In this document: positions 42,749 to 51,280 of the stretch, piece by piece
Numbering within the stretch: the stretch's first letter is position 1
How the letters are laid out: every line of letters starts with the position of its first letter
Source of the DNA: Peribacillus simplex
Lineage (GTDB): Bacteria > Bacillota > Bacilli > Bacillales > DSM-1321
Length of the DNA: 64,000 bases
NCBI RefSeq assembly: GCF_030123325.1
Contig: NZ_CP126106.1
Coordinates: 4,616,001-4,680,000 of the forward strand
Direction: 5' to 3'
Translations under genes and position numbers: made by a program
Notes under the pieces: model-generated
The model's database searches: none
What the model saw: the letters and a program-made list of their open reading frames with translations, nothing else
Told to the model about the DNA's origin: nothing

Positions 42749-43060
42749 CTTTCATACCCTACCTTCCTCTTTTTCTTACATATTAAAGAGAAAGGAAGTA
42801 AATCTCCATCGTTCTTCCTAACAGTTTAATCCATTATCTTACAATTTTGTCACATGGTTGTTATGCTTGTTCAAGTTAGCGGAGTGAGTGCTGAAGTTCT
42901 TGTTAAAAGCACCAAATCTATTACCGTGTAAAAAGAGGACATGATATGATCTTATAAACTTGAATGGAGTTATAACTAATAGTTCTTATTCCTTTAAAGG
43001 TTTTATTAAAGTTCAATAGAATTATTAATTGGGATGAATAAACAATATAGAGGTGATATC
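42749..43060. other. intergenic region
   Basis: Divergent promoters for the phosphatase gene and the histidine phosphatase gene are expected here. I see no repeat family, RNA fold or ORF. Confidence 0.35.
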
Positions 43061-43585
43061 TTGCAGATACTAATAATTCGGCATGGTGAGTCAGAAGACG
43101 ATTTTCTAGAAGAAAATTATGAAGGAACTACTGATTTACCCCTAACTATTAAGGGAATTGAACAAGTTGAAAAAATGTGCAGACGTGTATCCAAAGAGTT
43201 TCCACCAGAATTCATATGGTCAAGCACCTTGCTTCGTGCTAGTAAAACTGCCGGAACTTTATCAACTGCCATTAACTGTCCCGTAACATTCCTGGAAGAT
43301 TTACGAGAGATGCAGGGTCGGGAGAATCATTTAGATTTTAGATTACGAGCTCAAAGTGTACTTTCTTATATTAGAGAAAACAGTGCAAATTATAAACGGA
43401 TTGCCATTATATCCCATGGAGGGATGATTACTAAAATGATTGAAAGCTTTCTTCAATTACCACCCGCCATTCATGATGTGTGGTTCAATTCTCATAATAC
43501 AGGAATACATCTTCTTGAGTATACTGATCATCCATACAAACTTATAAGATTTTTAAATAGTACTACGCATCTGGAATATAGCTAA
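43061..43585 (+). CDS. histidine phosphatase family protein
   Basis: A 174-residue phosphoglycerate-mutase-like phosphatase. IIRHGESEDD carries the phosphorylated His, SSTLLRASKTAG the conserved Arg, and IISHGGMI the second His. The TTG at 43061 has GAGGTG upstream and gives QILIIRHGE, so it is preferred over the ATG nine codons earlier. Substrate unknown. Confidence 0.84.
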   Translation: MQILIIRHGESEDDFLEENYEGTTDLPLTIKGIEQVEKMCRRVSKEFPPEFIWSSTLLRASKTAGTLSTAINCPVTFLEDLREMQGRENHLDFRLRAQSVLSYIRENSANYKRIAIISHGGMITKMIESFLQLPPAIHDVWFNSHNTGIHLLEYTDHPYKLIRFLNSTTHLEYS

Positions 43586-43590
43586 CGATC

Positions 43591-43616
43591 AGGGCTGTCT
43601 TAAGGCAGTCTTTTCT
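43591..43616 (+). terminator. intrinsic terminator
   Basis: GGCTGTC-TTAAG-GCAGTC hairpin with TTTTCTTT after the histidine phosphatase gene. Confidence 0.6.
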
Positions 43617-43722
43617 TTATGTGATAACAGGGCAGGATAGTTGAGTACTTGGTATAATTAAAAAAGGTTTTTAGGGAGATTCGTTGAATTCTTAGGTAAG
43701 GTTCAACGAAAGGTGGTAAAGT

Positions 43723-44106
43723 ATGAAATCAATAAATTCTCCTATTTATCCTAAAGTTAACAATGTTTTCATTCATGTTAAAGATTTAAAGAAATCAGCT
43801 GGATGGTATTGTAATCTCCTTGGCATTCCTCATAATAGTGATGCTGTAGAATCTCCTGTTTACAATATTCCTATAACATATGAAACTGGATTAACGTTAG
43901 ACGACCATACATTTGATCCTGATTTTAGATTCGAACCATCCAGCCATGTATTGTTTAATTTTTACGTAAAGGATATAGACGAAGCCTATACATTCATTAA
44001 GGGTAATAACATATCTATTGTTAAAGAAATAGAGCGTATTGGGGATTTCGCATATTTTAACTTTCAAGATCCTGATGGTAATGTACTTATGATTTGTAAT
44101 GGTTAA
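43723..44106 (+). CDS. VOC family protein
   Basis: A 127-residue vicinal-oxygen-chelate protein: NNVFIHVKDLKKSAGWYCNLLGI at the start, VLFNFYVKDIDEAYTFI in the second half and FNFQDPDGNVLMICN at the end. AAAGGTGG precedes the ATG. It lies 55 bases before the dienelactone-hydrolase-like gene, perhaps co-transcribed. Function unknown. Confidence 0.85.
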   Translation: MKSINSPIYPKVNNVFIHVKDLKKSAGWYCNLLGIPHNSDAVESPVYNIPITYETGLTLDDHTFDPDFRFEPSSHVLFNFYVKDIDEAYTFIKGNNISIVKEIERIGDFAYFNFQDPDGNVLMICNG

Positions 44107-44161
44107 GGATGAAAAATCTGGTTGGCTTTTATATATATAGTTTAGTTTGAGGAGGGTAAAG

Positions 44162-44767
44162 ATGCTGCACATTCAGAAAAATTCCGATACTGTCATCATC
44201 GTCATTCACGAAATATATGGACTGAACCAACATATGCAGGGTTATTGTGAGTTATTATCAAAACAGGGTTTTGATGTGATTTGTCCGAATTTGTTAGAAC
44301 GGGAGACGCCTTTTGATTATTCCCAAGAGGAGGCTGCGTATCGGCATTTTATGGAGAACGTAGGTTTCATGGGCGCTTTACATAAAATAAAGGATATATT
44401 ATCGGATATTGAAGATGAATACCAAAAGATTTTTATCCTTGGATTCAGTGCAGGGGCAACTGTAGCATGGCTGTGCAGTGAGGAAGAGTGTGTCGATGGA
44501 ATAGTTGGATACTACGGTTCGCGTATTAGGAATTATGCAGAATTAGCTCCACAATGCCCTGCACTGCTATTTTTCCCACTGGAAGAGCCTTCATTTAATG
44601 TGGACGAGTTAATTTCGGCTTTGGAAATAGAGAATGTCGAAATTCATAAATTCAATGGAGAACACGGATTCAGTGACCCTTACAATTCAAAATATCATGC
44701 AGAATCAGCACAAGCAGCCGTTAGCAAAATGATGAAATTCTTTATGGATCATGAACATTCCGCCTAA
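44162..44767 (+). CDS. dienelactone hydrolase family protein
   Basis: A 201-residue alpha/beta-hydrolase. EIYGLNQHMQGYCE is the DLH motif near the N-terminus, ILGFSAGATVAW holds the nucleophile Ser, and FNGEHGFSDPY the catalytic His. The ATG at 44162 follows GAGGAGGGT. Its stop overlaps the stop of the convergent fbpA-like gene by a few bases. Confidence 0.85.
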   Translation: MLHIQKNSDTVIIVIHEIYGLNQHMQGYCELLSKQGFDVICPNLLERETPFDYSQEEAAYRHFMENVGFMGALHKIKDILSDIEDEYQKIFILGFSAGATVAWLCSEEECVDGIVGYYGSRIRNYAELAPQCPALLFFPLEEPSFNVDELISALEIENVEIHKFNGEHGFSDPYNSKYHAESAQAAVSKMMKFFMDHEHSA

Positions 44768-44958
44768 TGCCGCTTTGCATTGATCCATTGTATCGAACCC
44801 GCATCACTATGGGGATGACAGTCATTTTGAACCTTTTTATACTCTGTTTCCAATTCTTTTAAAGTTAACTTCATCAGCTGTTCCACACTTTTATTTACAG
44901 TATGGATCATAAGTTTATAGATCAATGCCTTCCGCCTTTCTTCCACGCCCTTCCTCAT
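44764..44958 (-). CDS. fbpA: Fur-regulated basic protein, FbpA family (copy 1)
   Basis: A 64-residue basic protein: GVEERRKALIYKLMIHTVNK, LTLKELETEYKKV. This matches FbpA, a small partner in the Fur iron-sparing response with the FsrA sRNA in B. subtilis. AAAAGGAGAGG precedes the ATG. It lies 25 bases after a second FbpA-like gene. The usual Fur promoter is not visible because a MITE occupies the upstream region. Confidence 0.75.
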   Translation of the reverse strand: MRKGVEERRKALIYKLMIHTVNKSVEQLMKLTLKELETEYKKVQNDCHPHSDAGSIQWINAKRH

Positions 44959-44983
44959 TTCTCCCTCTCCTTTTATTCTGACA

Positions 44984-45190
44984 TTATATGAAATGTATCC
45001 TTAGACAGGGGGAATGATCGTCGGATTCCTTCTCCTCGATTTTACTTATTTTAATATATTCATTCTCTAAATCGGTTAAGGTCAATTCAAATAGATGGAT
45101 GTCATTCTTTTTATAAACTCCCTTGTTAATCAACTTGTTGATCAGGAAGTTTCTTTTTTTCTCAATCGCTTTGCGTAATAATATCCCCAT
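44984..45190 (-). CDS. fbpA: Fur-regulated basic protein, FbpA family (copy 2)
   Basis: A 68-residue protein: GILLRKAIEKKRNFLINKLINKGVYKKND, LTLTDLENEYIKI, with a charged tail. It shares the FbpA layout with the downstream neighbour, so the two are tandem paralogues. AAGGAGG lies 7 bases before the ATG. A MITE ends only 11 bases upstream of the ribosome site, replacing the expected promoter region. Confidence 0.78.
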   Translation of the reverse strand: MGILLRKAIEKKRNFLINKLINKGVYKKNDIHLFELTLTDLENEYIKISKIEEKESDDHSPCLRIHFI

Positions 45191-45213
45191 GATAAATCCT
45201 CCTTATAATCTTT

Positions 45214-45430
45214 GGCTGTTTTCGCATACTTTGTTGCTATTTACCAAGTAAAGCGGTGTGGTTGATTTCCCCTCCATTGCTCGCTTTCCGCGGGGCGGGC
45301 GGTGAGCCTCCTCAGCGTGAACGCCTGTGGGGTCTCACCTGTCCCGCTGCTCCCGCAGGAGTCTTGCAATCCGTTCCAATCAACCTTAAATCGTTTCGTT
45401 TTAAAAACAACAATCTTTACGAAAAGAGCC
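45214..45430 (-). mobile_element. MITE-like repeat A, copy 6
   Basis: A 217-bp copy. Exact 8-bp duplication TAATCTTT at 45206-45213 and 45431-45438. It is inserted between the terminator of the met operon and the ribosome site of the fbpA pair. Confidence 0.88.
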
Positions 45431-45458
45431 TAATCTTTCGACTTGCCCATTCAAAAAA

Positions 45459-45503
45459 AACCGGAGACACCTCTTTACATGAAAGAAAAGTCTCCGGTTT
45501 TCC
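45459..45503 (-). terminator. intrinsic terminator of the met operon
   Basis: AACCGGAGAC/GTCTCCGGTT stem followed by eight T on the minus strand, about 100 bases beyond the M20 stop codon. Confidence 0.75.
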
Positions 45504-45603
45504 GGTCAATTAACCTATAATCCCTATTTATTTACTCGGTATTGTTGTTTTTATAATACTGACTCTATGCTCCGTAGTCAACAATTTTTTTCCTGCATCT
45601 TAT

Positions 45604-46806
45604 TTATTTTTGCTTTGCTTCATGAAATGCTGCTTTCACTTTATCCAACAGGTCTTGATCAGAAATCAATTTATAACCTGTAAGTGCAAGGGCTTTTGCT
45701 CCGGTCAGGATGGCTTTGTCTCCAGCAGGGGATTTGGCACAGTCGCGGAATTCATTCGTATGGGCAATCAGCTCATCATGGCCAATTTTTATGTAAGGAT
45801 GTGCTGTCGGCACTACATGGCTTACATTACCAGCATCCGTCGAACCATAGCCACTCTCTTTTCGAGGACCCACTGCTTCCCCTAATTGAGCAAGTTCTTC
45901 TTTTAACAGTTCATCCAGGACTGGATTAATGACAAAATCGAGTACTTCATTTTGGAAACGTTCAACTTTAACCGTACTTCCTGTGGCAAGTGCTGCCCCT
46001 TCGGCAACGGCACGGATTTTATTGGATACTTCTTGGCAAAGTTTCCATGTTGCTGCTCTAATGTAAAACCTGGCGGAAGCATATTCAGGAATGATGTTAG
46101 GCGCTTCCCCGCCATTGGTGATGATTCCGTGGATTTTGACCTCGGCTGGGAGCTGCTGGCGCAAAGCATTAATGCCATTGAACAGCTGAATCACCGCATC
46201 AAGTGCGTTCACGCCTTCTTCAGGCGCAGCTGCTGCATGTGCAGACTTCCCGTAAAAATGAAAATCAAGGGGGTCGACTGCCAAAAATGGACTTGTGATA
46301 CGCGTTTGCCCGCCAGGATGGATAAGGATGGCCGCATCAACCCCATCAAATAGACCGTGCTTCACAAAGCTGCCTTTTGCGCTTCCATTCGGCCCGCCCT
46401 CTTCTGCCGGTGTTCCGAAAACAATCACCTCTCCGCCCGTTTCCTCCAGCACTTGAGCCAAGGAAATGCCTGCTGCAACACTCGTTGTGCCGATGATATT
46501 ATGGCCGCAAGCATGACCTAAACCCGGCAATGCATCATACTCGGCTAAAAAGGCAATCGTGGGTCCTTTCTTTGAAGAGGCTTTTTTGGCGATGAATCCT
46601 GTTTCATGCCCGGCAATATTGCGGGTCACTTCAAACCCTTCATTGCGAAGTATTCCGGTTAATGTATCCGAAGCGAAGAATTCTTGATTCCCAATTTCCG
46701 ATTTGGCATGAATGGCTTGACTCGTTTCGATATATAATTTGGAATGAAGGTCGATGTGATCTTCAATGATTTGCTGATGCTGCTTCTGTACTAATTCTCT
46801 CGCCAT
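45604..46806 (-). CDS. M20 family metallopeptidase/amidohydrolase
   Basis: A 400-residue di-zinc amidohydrolase of the AbgB/HipO type: AFLAEYDALPGLGHACGHN with the first metal ligands, VFGTPAEEGG with the catalytic Glu, GKSAHAAAAPEEGVNA dimer domain. Such enzymes remove N-acyl groups from amino acids. AGGGGAGAT precedes the ATG at 46806. It is the last gene of the S-box-controlled metNPQ operon, so release of methionine from an N-acyl derivative imported by MetNPQ is a reasonable proposal (inference). Confidence 0.87.
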   Translation of the reverse strand: MARELVQKQHQQIIEDHIDLHSKLYIETSQAIHAKSEIGNQEFFASDTLTGILRNEGFEVTRNIAGHETGFIAKKASSKKGPTIAFLAEYDALPGLGHACGHNIIGTTSVAAGISLAQVLEETGGEVIVFGTPAEEGGPNGSAKGSFVKHGLFDGVDAAILIHPGGQTRITSPFLAVDPLDFHFYGKSAHAAAAPEEGVNALDAVIQLFNGINALRQQLPAEVKIHGIITNGGEAPNIIPEYASARFYIRAATWKLCQEVSNKIRAVAEGAALATGSTVKVERFQNEVLDFVINPVLDELLKEELAQLGEAVGPRKESGYGSTDAGNVSHVVPTAHPYIKIGHDELIAHTNEFRDCAKSPAGDKAILTGAKALALTGYKLISDQDLLDKVKAAFHEAKQK

Positions 46807-46887
46807 ATTCGTATCTCCCCTTTTTGGTTTAAGGAACCGGATAGGCATCTTGAATCCATCCGGCATTCCTTCACTTGTTCTAAATCA

Positions 46888-47760
46888 TTATTTTTCATTT
46901 GCTGGTTTTGTCCAAGCATCCTGGTAATTGACTAATTCATCTACAGAAACATATGCAGGAATGGTGTTTCCTTTAAACGTTTTTTCAATGAACGCTTCCA
47001 CTTTTTTCGATTGATAAAGCTCCACTAATTTTTGCAGCTCAGGACGATCGGCATCTCCCTTTTTAACTGCAATGATATTAATATATGGTTTCGCCGTTTT
47101 ACTTTCATGGAATAATGAATCTTTTAAAGTAAGGCCCGCTTCGACGGCAAAGTTATTATTGATGGCTGAAGCATCGGCATCATCCAATAGACGCGGCGTA
47201 TTTCCGGCAGCAACAGGCTGGATTTTCAAGTTTTTCGGATTATCCTTAATGATTTCCAATGATCCCGATCCATTGAATTCCTCTTTCAATGTAATCAATC
47301 CAGCTTCCTGAAGAAGAAGTAAGGCACGGCCAAAGTTTGTTGCTTCATTCGGAACGGCAATCGTAGCACCATCTGGAAGACTTTTAAGATCTTTATGTTT
47401 TTTCGAATAAAGGCCCATAGGCGCAATGACGGTCGACCCGATGGCCTCTAATTTCAGATTTTGGTCTTGAACGAATTCATCGAAGTAAGCGACCGTTTGG
47501 AATGAGTTGGCATCAATTTCACCTTCACTTAAAGCAAGGTTCGGTTGGATATAATCATTGAAAGTGACCAGCTCGATATTCAGCCCTTCCTCTTTCGCTA
47601 AGTCGACAATGTATTCCCATGTTCTCGTATCCCCGCTGCTGACACCGACTTTCACTGTTTTCACATCATCCGAACCGCCTGATGCACCTTCTTCTTTCCC
47701 GCATGCTGCAGCCACGATGGCCAATGCCAATACTATGATCGTTAATAAGATTTTCTTCAT
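46888..47760 (-). CDS. metQ: MetQ, methionine-binding lipoprotein
   Basis: A 290-residue NlpA-family substrate-binding protein. The N-terminus is a lipoprotein signal (MKKILLTIIVLALAIVAAAC) with the lipid-modified Cys at residue 20. VTFNDYIQPNLAL, DANSFQTVAYFDEF and the NNNFAVEAGL segment are typical of MetQ. It lies 21 bases after the permease gene. Confidence 0.92.
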   Translation of the reverse strand: MKKILLTIIVLALAIVAAACGKEEGASGGSDDVKTVKVGVSSGDTRTWEYIVDLAKEEGLNIELVTFNDYIQPNLALSEGEIDANSFQTVAYFDEFVQDQNLKLEAIGSTVIAPMGLYSKKHKDLKSLPDGATIAVPNEATNFGRALLLLQEAGLITLKEEFNGSGSLEIIKDNPKNLKIQPVAAGNTPRLLDDADASAINNNFAVEAGLTLKDSLFHESKTAKPYINIIAVKKGDADRPELQKLVELYQSKKVEAFIEKTFKGNTIPAYVSVDELVNYQDAWTKPANEK

Positions 47761-47781
47761 TTCTCCTACCTCCTGTTATTT

Positions 47782-48453
47782 TTATCTTCTTCTGATTTTT
47801 CTTGAAATAAAATTCCCGGTGGATTGCAATAATTGAACGATGATCACGAGCGCCGCCACTGTGACGATCATCGTCATCGTATCGAACCTTTGATAACCGT
47901 AAGCCAAAGCTAGATCTCCGACCCCGCCTGCCCCGACGGCACCTGCCATGGCCGTAGATCCAACAAGCCCGATTGTCGCTGTTGTAAATGTAAGGATCAA
48001 CGAACTAAGTCCCTCGGGAATCAAAAAGCGATAAATGATTTGCCATGTCGTCGCCCCCATCGCCTGAGCTGCCTCGATGATCCCTTTGTCCACTTCCAAC
48101 AGGGAGTTCTCCACAAGCCGGGCAATATAAGGAGCCGCGTAAAAGATTAGCGGAACAATGGCCGCATTCATTCCGATCGCACTGCCTACAATCATTCTGG
48201 TAAGCGGAATAACTGCTACAAGCAAGATGATGAAAGGAACCGAACGCAATATATTGATGATCGGGTTCAATACATTAAAGACCCATTTATTCTCCAAGAT
48301 ATGACCCTTTCTTGTAATGACAAGCAGGATACCGAGCGGAAGCCCAATCAATGCGGAGAATACCAATGAGATGGCTACCATATAAAGTGTGTCACCGAAA
48401 GCTGTCAACAGCTGGTCTGCCGTTATTTCCATTCCCCAAAGCGTATTACCCAT
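47782..48453 (-). CDS. metP: MetP, methionine ABC transporter permease
   Basis: A 223-residue membrane permease with about five helices and the EAA loop (EAAQAMGATTWQIIYRFLIPEG). Its ATG overlaps the metN stop by one base (TAATG), so the two are coupled. It forms the methionine importer with MetN and MetQ. Confidence 0.92.
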   Translation of the reverse strand: MGNTLWGMEITADQLLTAFGDTLYMVAISLVFSALIGLPLGILLVITRKGHILENKWVFNVLNPIINILRSVPFIILLVAVIPLTRMIVGSAIGMNAAIVPLIFYAAPYIARLVENSLLEVDKGIIEAAQAMGATTWQIIYRFLIPEGLSSLILTFTTATIGLVGSTAMAGAVGAGGVGDLALAYGYQRFDTMTMIVTVAALVIIVQLLQSTGNFISRKIRRR

Positions 48454-49469
48454 TAAATCTGCACCTCCTGGACGAGAATCCCCTCATCTTTAATATATTG
48501 ATAAGCTTTGTCCACCTCATTTTTGTTCCCGGTCACTTCGATGATCAAATTCCCGAAAGGCGTTTCCTGAATTTCAGAAATATTGGCTGATAAAACACTT
48601 AAATGAACATCATATTTCTTCGAGATCGTTGAAAGTAAAGGAGTACCCGAAGTAGTCCCAATAAAATTAATTTTCCAAATAATCGGGATATGGGACCCTA
48701 TGCTTTTTAGGAAACTTTGTGGAATTTCGTCATGTATGACCGTTCTCACGAAGTTTTTTGCAATATCCGTTTGCGGCTTCGCAAAAACTTCAAAAACCGA
48801 ACCTTGTTCAACGACGCATCCGCCCTCCATGACCGCTACCTTATTACAAATTTCCCTAATGACAGACATCTCATGAGTGATTAGCAGAATGGTGATATTG
48901 TATTCTTTATTGATTTTCTTTAAGAGCTGCAGAACGGCACTCGTTGTTTGTGGATCCAATGCCGAGGTAGCTTCATCACACAATAAGATCGATGGATTGG
49001 TAGCCAATGCTCTCGCAATGCCGATCCGCTGCTTTTGGCCTCCGGATAATTGATCCGGATAACTCTTTGCTTTGTTCGATAAGCCAACGAACTCCAACAG
49101 CTCGCCTACCCGCTTTTTGATTTCTTTACCAGGGGTTCCCGATAAAATCAGCGGCATGGCGATATTATCAAAAACGGTCTTTGAGTTCAGCAAATTGAAA
49201 TGCTGAAAAATCATCCCGATTTTTTTCTTTTCTGCCCGCAATTCCTTCGGGTTCAATTTGGTTAAATCCTTGCCCCCAACAATCACCGAACCATCTGATG
49301 GATGTTCAAGCAAATTGACCAACCTGATCAACGTACTCTTCCCGGCCCCGCTATAACCGACTACACCGAATATATCCCCCTTTTCCACTGTCAAATTGAT
49401 GCCCTTCAAAGCCTCGACAGTCTGTTTCTTTGTTTGATAAACCTTTTTGACATGTTGAAACTCAATCAT
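48453..49469 (-). CDS. metN: MetN, methionine ABC transporter ATPase
   Basis: A 338-residue ATPase. Walker A is GYSGAGKST, the signature is LSGGQKQR, Walker B is ILLCDEATSALDP. The last ~80 residues form the NIL/ACT-like domain that binds methionine and gives trans-inhibition. The ATG at 49469 follows GGGGAG. First gene of the met operon; the leader upstream holds an S-box riboswitch. Confidence 0.93.
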   Translation of the reverse strand: MIEFQHVKKVYQTKKQTVEALKGINLTVEKGDIFGVVGYSGAGKSTLIRLVNLLEHPSDGSVIVGGKDLTKLNPKELRAEKKKIGMIFQHFNLLNSKTVFDNIAMPLILSGTPGKEIKKRVGELLEFVGLSNKAKSYPDQLSGGQKQRIGIARALATNPSILLCDEATSALDPQTTSAVLQLLKKINKEYNITILLITHEMSVIREICNKVAVMEGGCVVEQGSVFEVFAKPQTDIAKNFVRTVIHDEIPQSFLKSIGSHIPIIWKINFIGTTSGTPLLSTISKKYDVHLSVLSANISEIQETPFGNLIIEVTGNKNEVDKAYQYIKDEGILVQEVQI

Positions 49470-49557
49470 CCAATCTCCCCCCATGCTGTTTATTTGTACG
49501 AATTCATTATCCAGAGAAGAGCTTTGCCAAGTTTCATAATGATAGGGTTAAATTTTT

Positions 49558-49636
49558 GAAATTTACGAGTAAATCTGCAAAATTCACGAGTAAATCTGTC
49601 AAATTCACGAGTAAACCTGCCAAACTCACGAGTAAT
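49558..49636 (-). repeat. TCACGAGTAA tandem array 2 (4 units) in the met leader
   Basis: Four units of about 20-22 bases sharing ACGAGTAA (plus-strand sense). They lie between the riboswitch terminator and metN, that is, inside the 5' untranslated region of the met operon. Confidence 0.8.
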
Positions 49637-49677
49637 TGCACCAATTCTCCAAATAACCATATACATTTTGAATAAAC

Positions 49678-49720
49678 AAAAGAGGCCTCTTCCGTCATCA
49701 GACAGAAGAGGCCTCTTTTA
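49678..49720 (-). terminator. S-box expression-platform terminator
   Basis: AAAAGAGGCCTCTTC pairs with its exact complement (15 bp, 12-base loop) and is followed by TTTTGTTTATT on the minus strand. It is placed about 50 bases after the aptamer, as expected for SAM-dependent attenuation. A smaller AAGAG-TTTA-CTCTT hairpin with T6 lies at 49725-49742. Confidence 0.75.
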
Positions 49721-49768
49721 GACATAAAAAAGAGTAAACTCTTAAATTAATTATCTAAGAAAAGCTCC

Positions 49769-49880
49769 TTCTTATCTTTCAAACTTTCGTCCGTTGGAAT
49801 TAGCACAGTATTTTTACAAAAGTAAAAACCCGCTGCCGAGGTATCATAGGGCCAAGTCCCTCCACATCTCTTGATAAGAA
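49769..49880 (-). promoter_or_regulatory. SAM-I (S-box) riboswitch aptamer
   Basis: On the minus strand P1 pairs TTCTTATC (49873-49880) with GATAAGAA (49769-49776). The highly conserved S-box pieces follow in order: CTTATCAAGAG, GGAGGGA, TGGCCC, ATGATACC, TCGGCA, then the P3 and P4 arms. It binds S-adenosylmethionine and promotes termination of the metNPQ-M20 transcript. Confidence 0.93.
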
Positions 49881-49907
49881 TTAACGTTTTATTTAATTAT
49901 GTCCTTC

Positions 49908-49936
49908 ACTATATATTCAAATTTCTCTAAAGTCAA
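49908..49936 (-). promoter_or_regulatory. sigma-A promoter of the S-box/met operon
   Basis: Minus strand TTGACT (49931-49936), 17-base spacer, TATAGT (49908-49913). The implied transcript start is about 20 bases before the aptamer. Confidence 0.75.
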
Positions 49937-50008
49937 CCATATTTTTCATCACGCTAAATATTTTTATAGTATAGTAAATTGATACTTTTAAATTATATTA
50001 ATATAATT

Positions 50009-50481
50009 TTATAATGATTTACTCATTCTCCATACAAGGTATTTTTCATTTTCTTCGCTTATCTTCTTCATGCCTGAATGCGTATATAAACGAATCGCCC
50101 TCCCATTATCCGGAGAAACCCTTAAATGATATTCCGATACATTAAATTGCCTGAAAAGTTTTCTGCGTAGCGAACCAATTCCTTGCCAAGGCCTTTACTG
50201 CGGTAATCGGGAATAAGATAAAAAAGATTCACATAGCCGATCTCCGTTCCTTCATACTCCCGAATTTGAAGTTCCATTTGGCCAATCGGTTCTTGGTCCT
50301 TTTCAATGATCACTTGTCCATCCGGAAATTTGCGGACCCGTTCTTTCATTCGTTGCAGATATGTATTCTCATCTCCAAAACCATCTTCAGATCCAAAACT
50401 TACAACATAGGAATCTTTCCTGAATTTAATGATAATCTCTTTATCTTTGTCCGTATCAATGGTGCGAAAAATCAACTTCAT
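50009..50481 (-). pseudogene. GNAT acetyltransferase, frameshifted
   Basis: The first 106 codons encode a normal GNAT (EIGYVNLFYLIPDYRSKGLGKELVRYAE). After that the frame runs into an early stop at 50122. One extra A in the A-run near 50163-50166 would restore a frame continuing KLFRQFNVSEYHLRVSPDN, GRAIRLYTHSGMKKI and VWRMSKSL to a stop at 50009. The intact protein would be about 157 residues. Either a recent single-base deletion or a sequencing error. Confidence 0.8.
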
Positions 50482-50585
50482 CCACCCCTATCATTTTATT
50501 GGAATAGTTTTTAAGTAAGCAAAACTCATTTTACTTACGTTCTTTTTTTTTGATATTTATTTTTTTCTTTTCATAAATAATAGGC

Positions 50586-50954
50586 TTAGCGGGGCCCTAT
50601 CGTTTTTGTGCCTTGATGAAAAAACATTTGCCATCTTCCATTCGTACATTTCCAGATTGAACTCCTTAAGGTATGTTCCACTTTATCCTCATCAAAAATC
50701 CGGTACGTAGTTAACACGGTATCATCAGACAATGGATGCATATCAAATTGACTTAGTATCATTTTCACCGCTCCGGCTCCCTCTTGCCCCAAAAAATCGT
50801 TTTTTGACCATATGTTACCCGAACTGCCGAACTCAAAGAAATCATCTTTCAATAATAATGAAAGCTCTTCTGGCGATGTACGGACTTCAGATTTTAACAA
50901 TTTCTCCTCCAGTTGATACAAATGCTCTTTTAATAATGAAGATTCACTATCCAT
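50586..50954 (-). CDS. DUF4440 (NTF2-like) protein
   Basis: A 122-residue SnoaL/NTF2-fold protein: LLKEHLYQLEEKLLKSEVR, LLKDDFFEFGSSGNIWSK, LTTYRIFDEDKVEHTLRSSIW, RWQMFFHQGTKT. This matches DUF4440 proteins of Bacillus. AAGGAGG precedes the ATG. Function unknown; the fold usually binds small ligands. Confidence 0.83.
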   Translation of the reverse strand: MDSESSLLKEHLYQLEEKLLKSEVRTSPEELSLLLKDDFFEFGSSGNIWSKNDFLGQEGAGAVKMILSQFDMHPLSDDTVLTTYRIFDEDKVEHTLRSSIWKCTNGRWQMFFHQGTKTIGPR

Positions 50955-51216
50955 TCATCATGTCCTCCTTTTTCAGCTATTGGTGAAATTCATGATCCAT
51001 GCCGGCAAAGATTTTTTATCCAGTTGGTTAATATTTTGCTGTCAGCAACCTTTTTTGCCATACTTACTTTGTTCCATATTTCCAAGAAATTGGACTCGCG
51101 ACGGATTACTAAGTATTAAGAACAATTCATTCCACAATACTAGCGGTAATTCCTTTTTGACTGCCATCCGGTGCGAACTATTCCTTACTGTTCCTCAAAA
51201 TGGATCATTGAGTCCA
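50955..51216. other. intergenic region
   Basis: Upstream region of the DUF4440 gene. No gene or repeat recognised. Confidence 0.35.
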
Positions 51217-51252
51217 TAAAAAAAAGGAGCTGCAAATGGCAGCTCCTTTTTC
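51217..51252 (-). terminator. intrinsic terminator of the MtaD-like gene
   Basis: AAAAGGAGCTGC-AAATG-GCAGCTCCTTTTT hairpin. Confidence 0.75.
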
Positions 51253-51280
51253 TGTGCATACGTTTGTTCTCCCATCAGCG

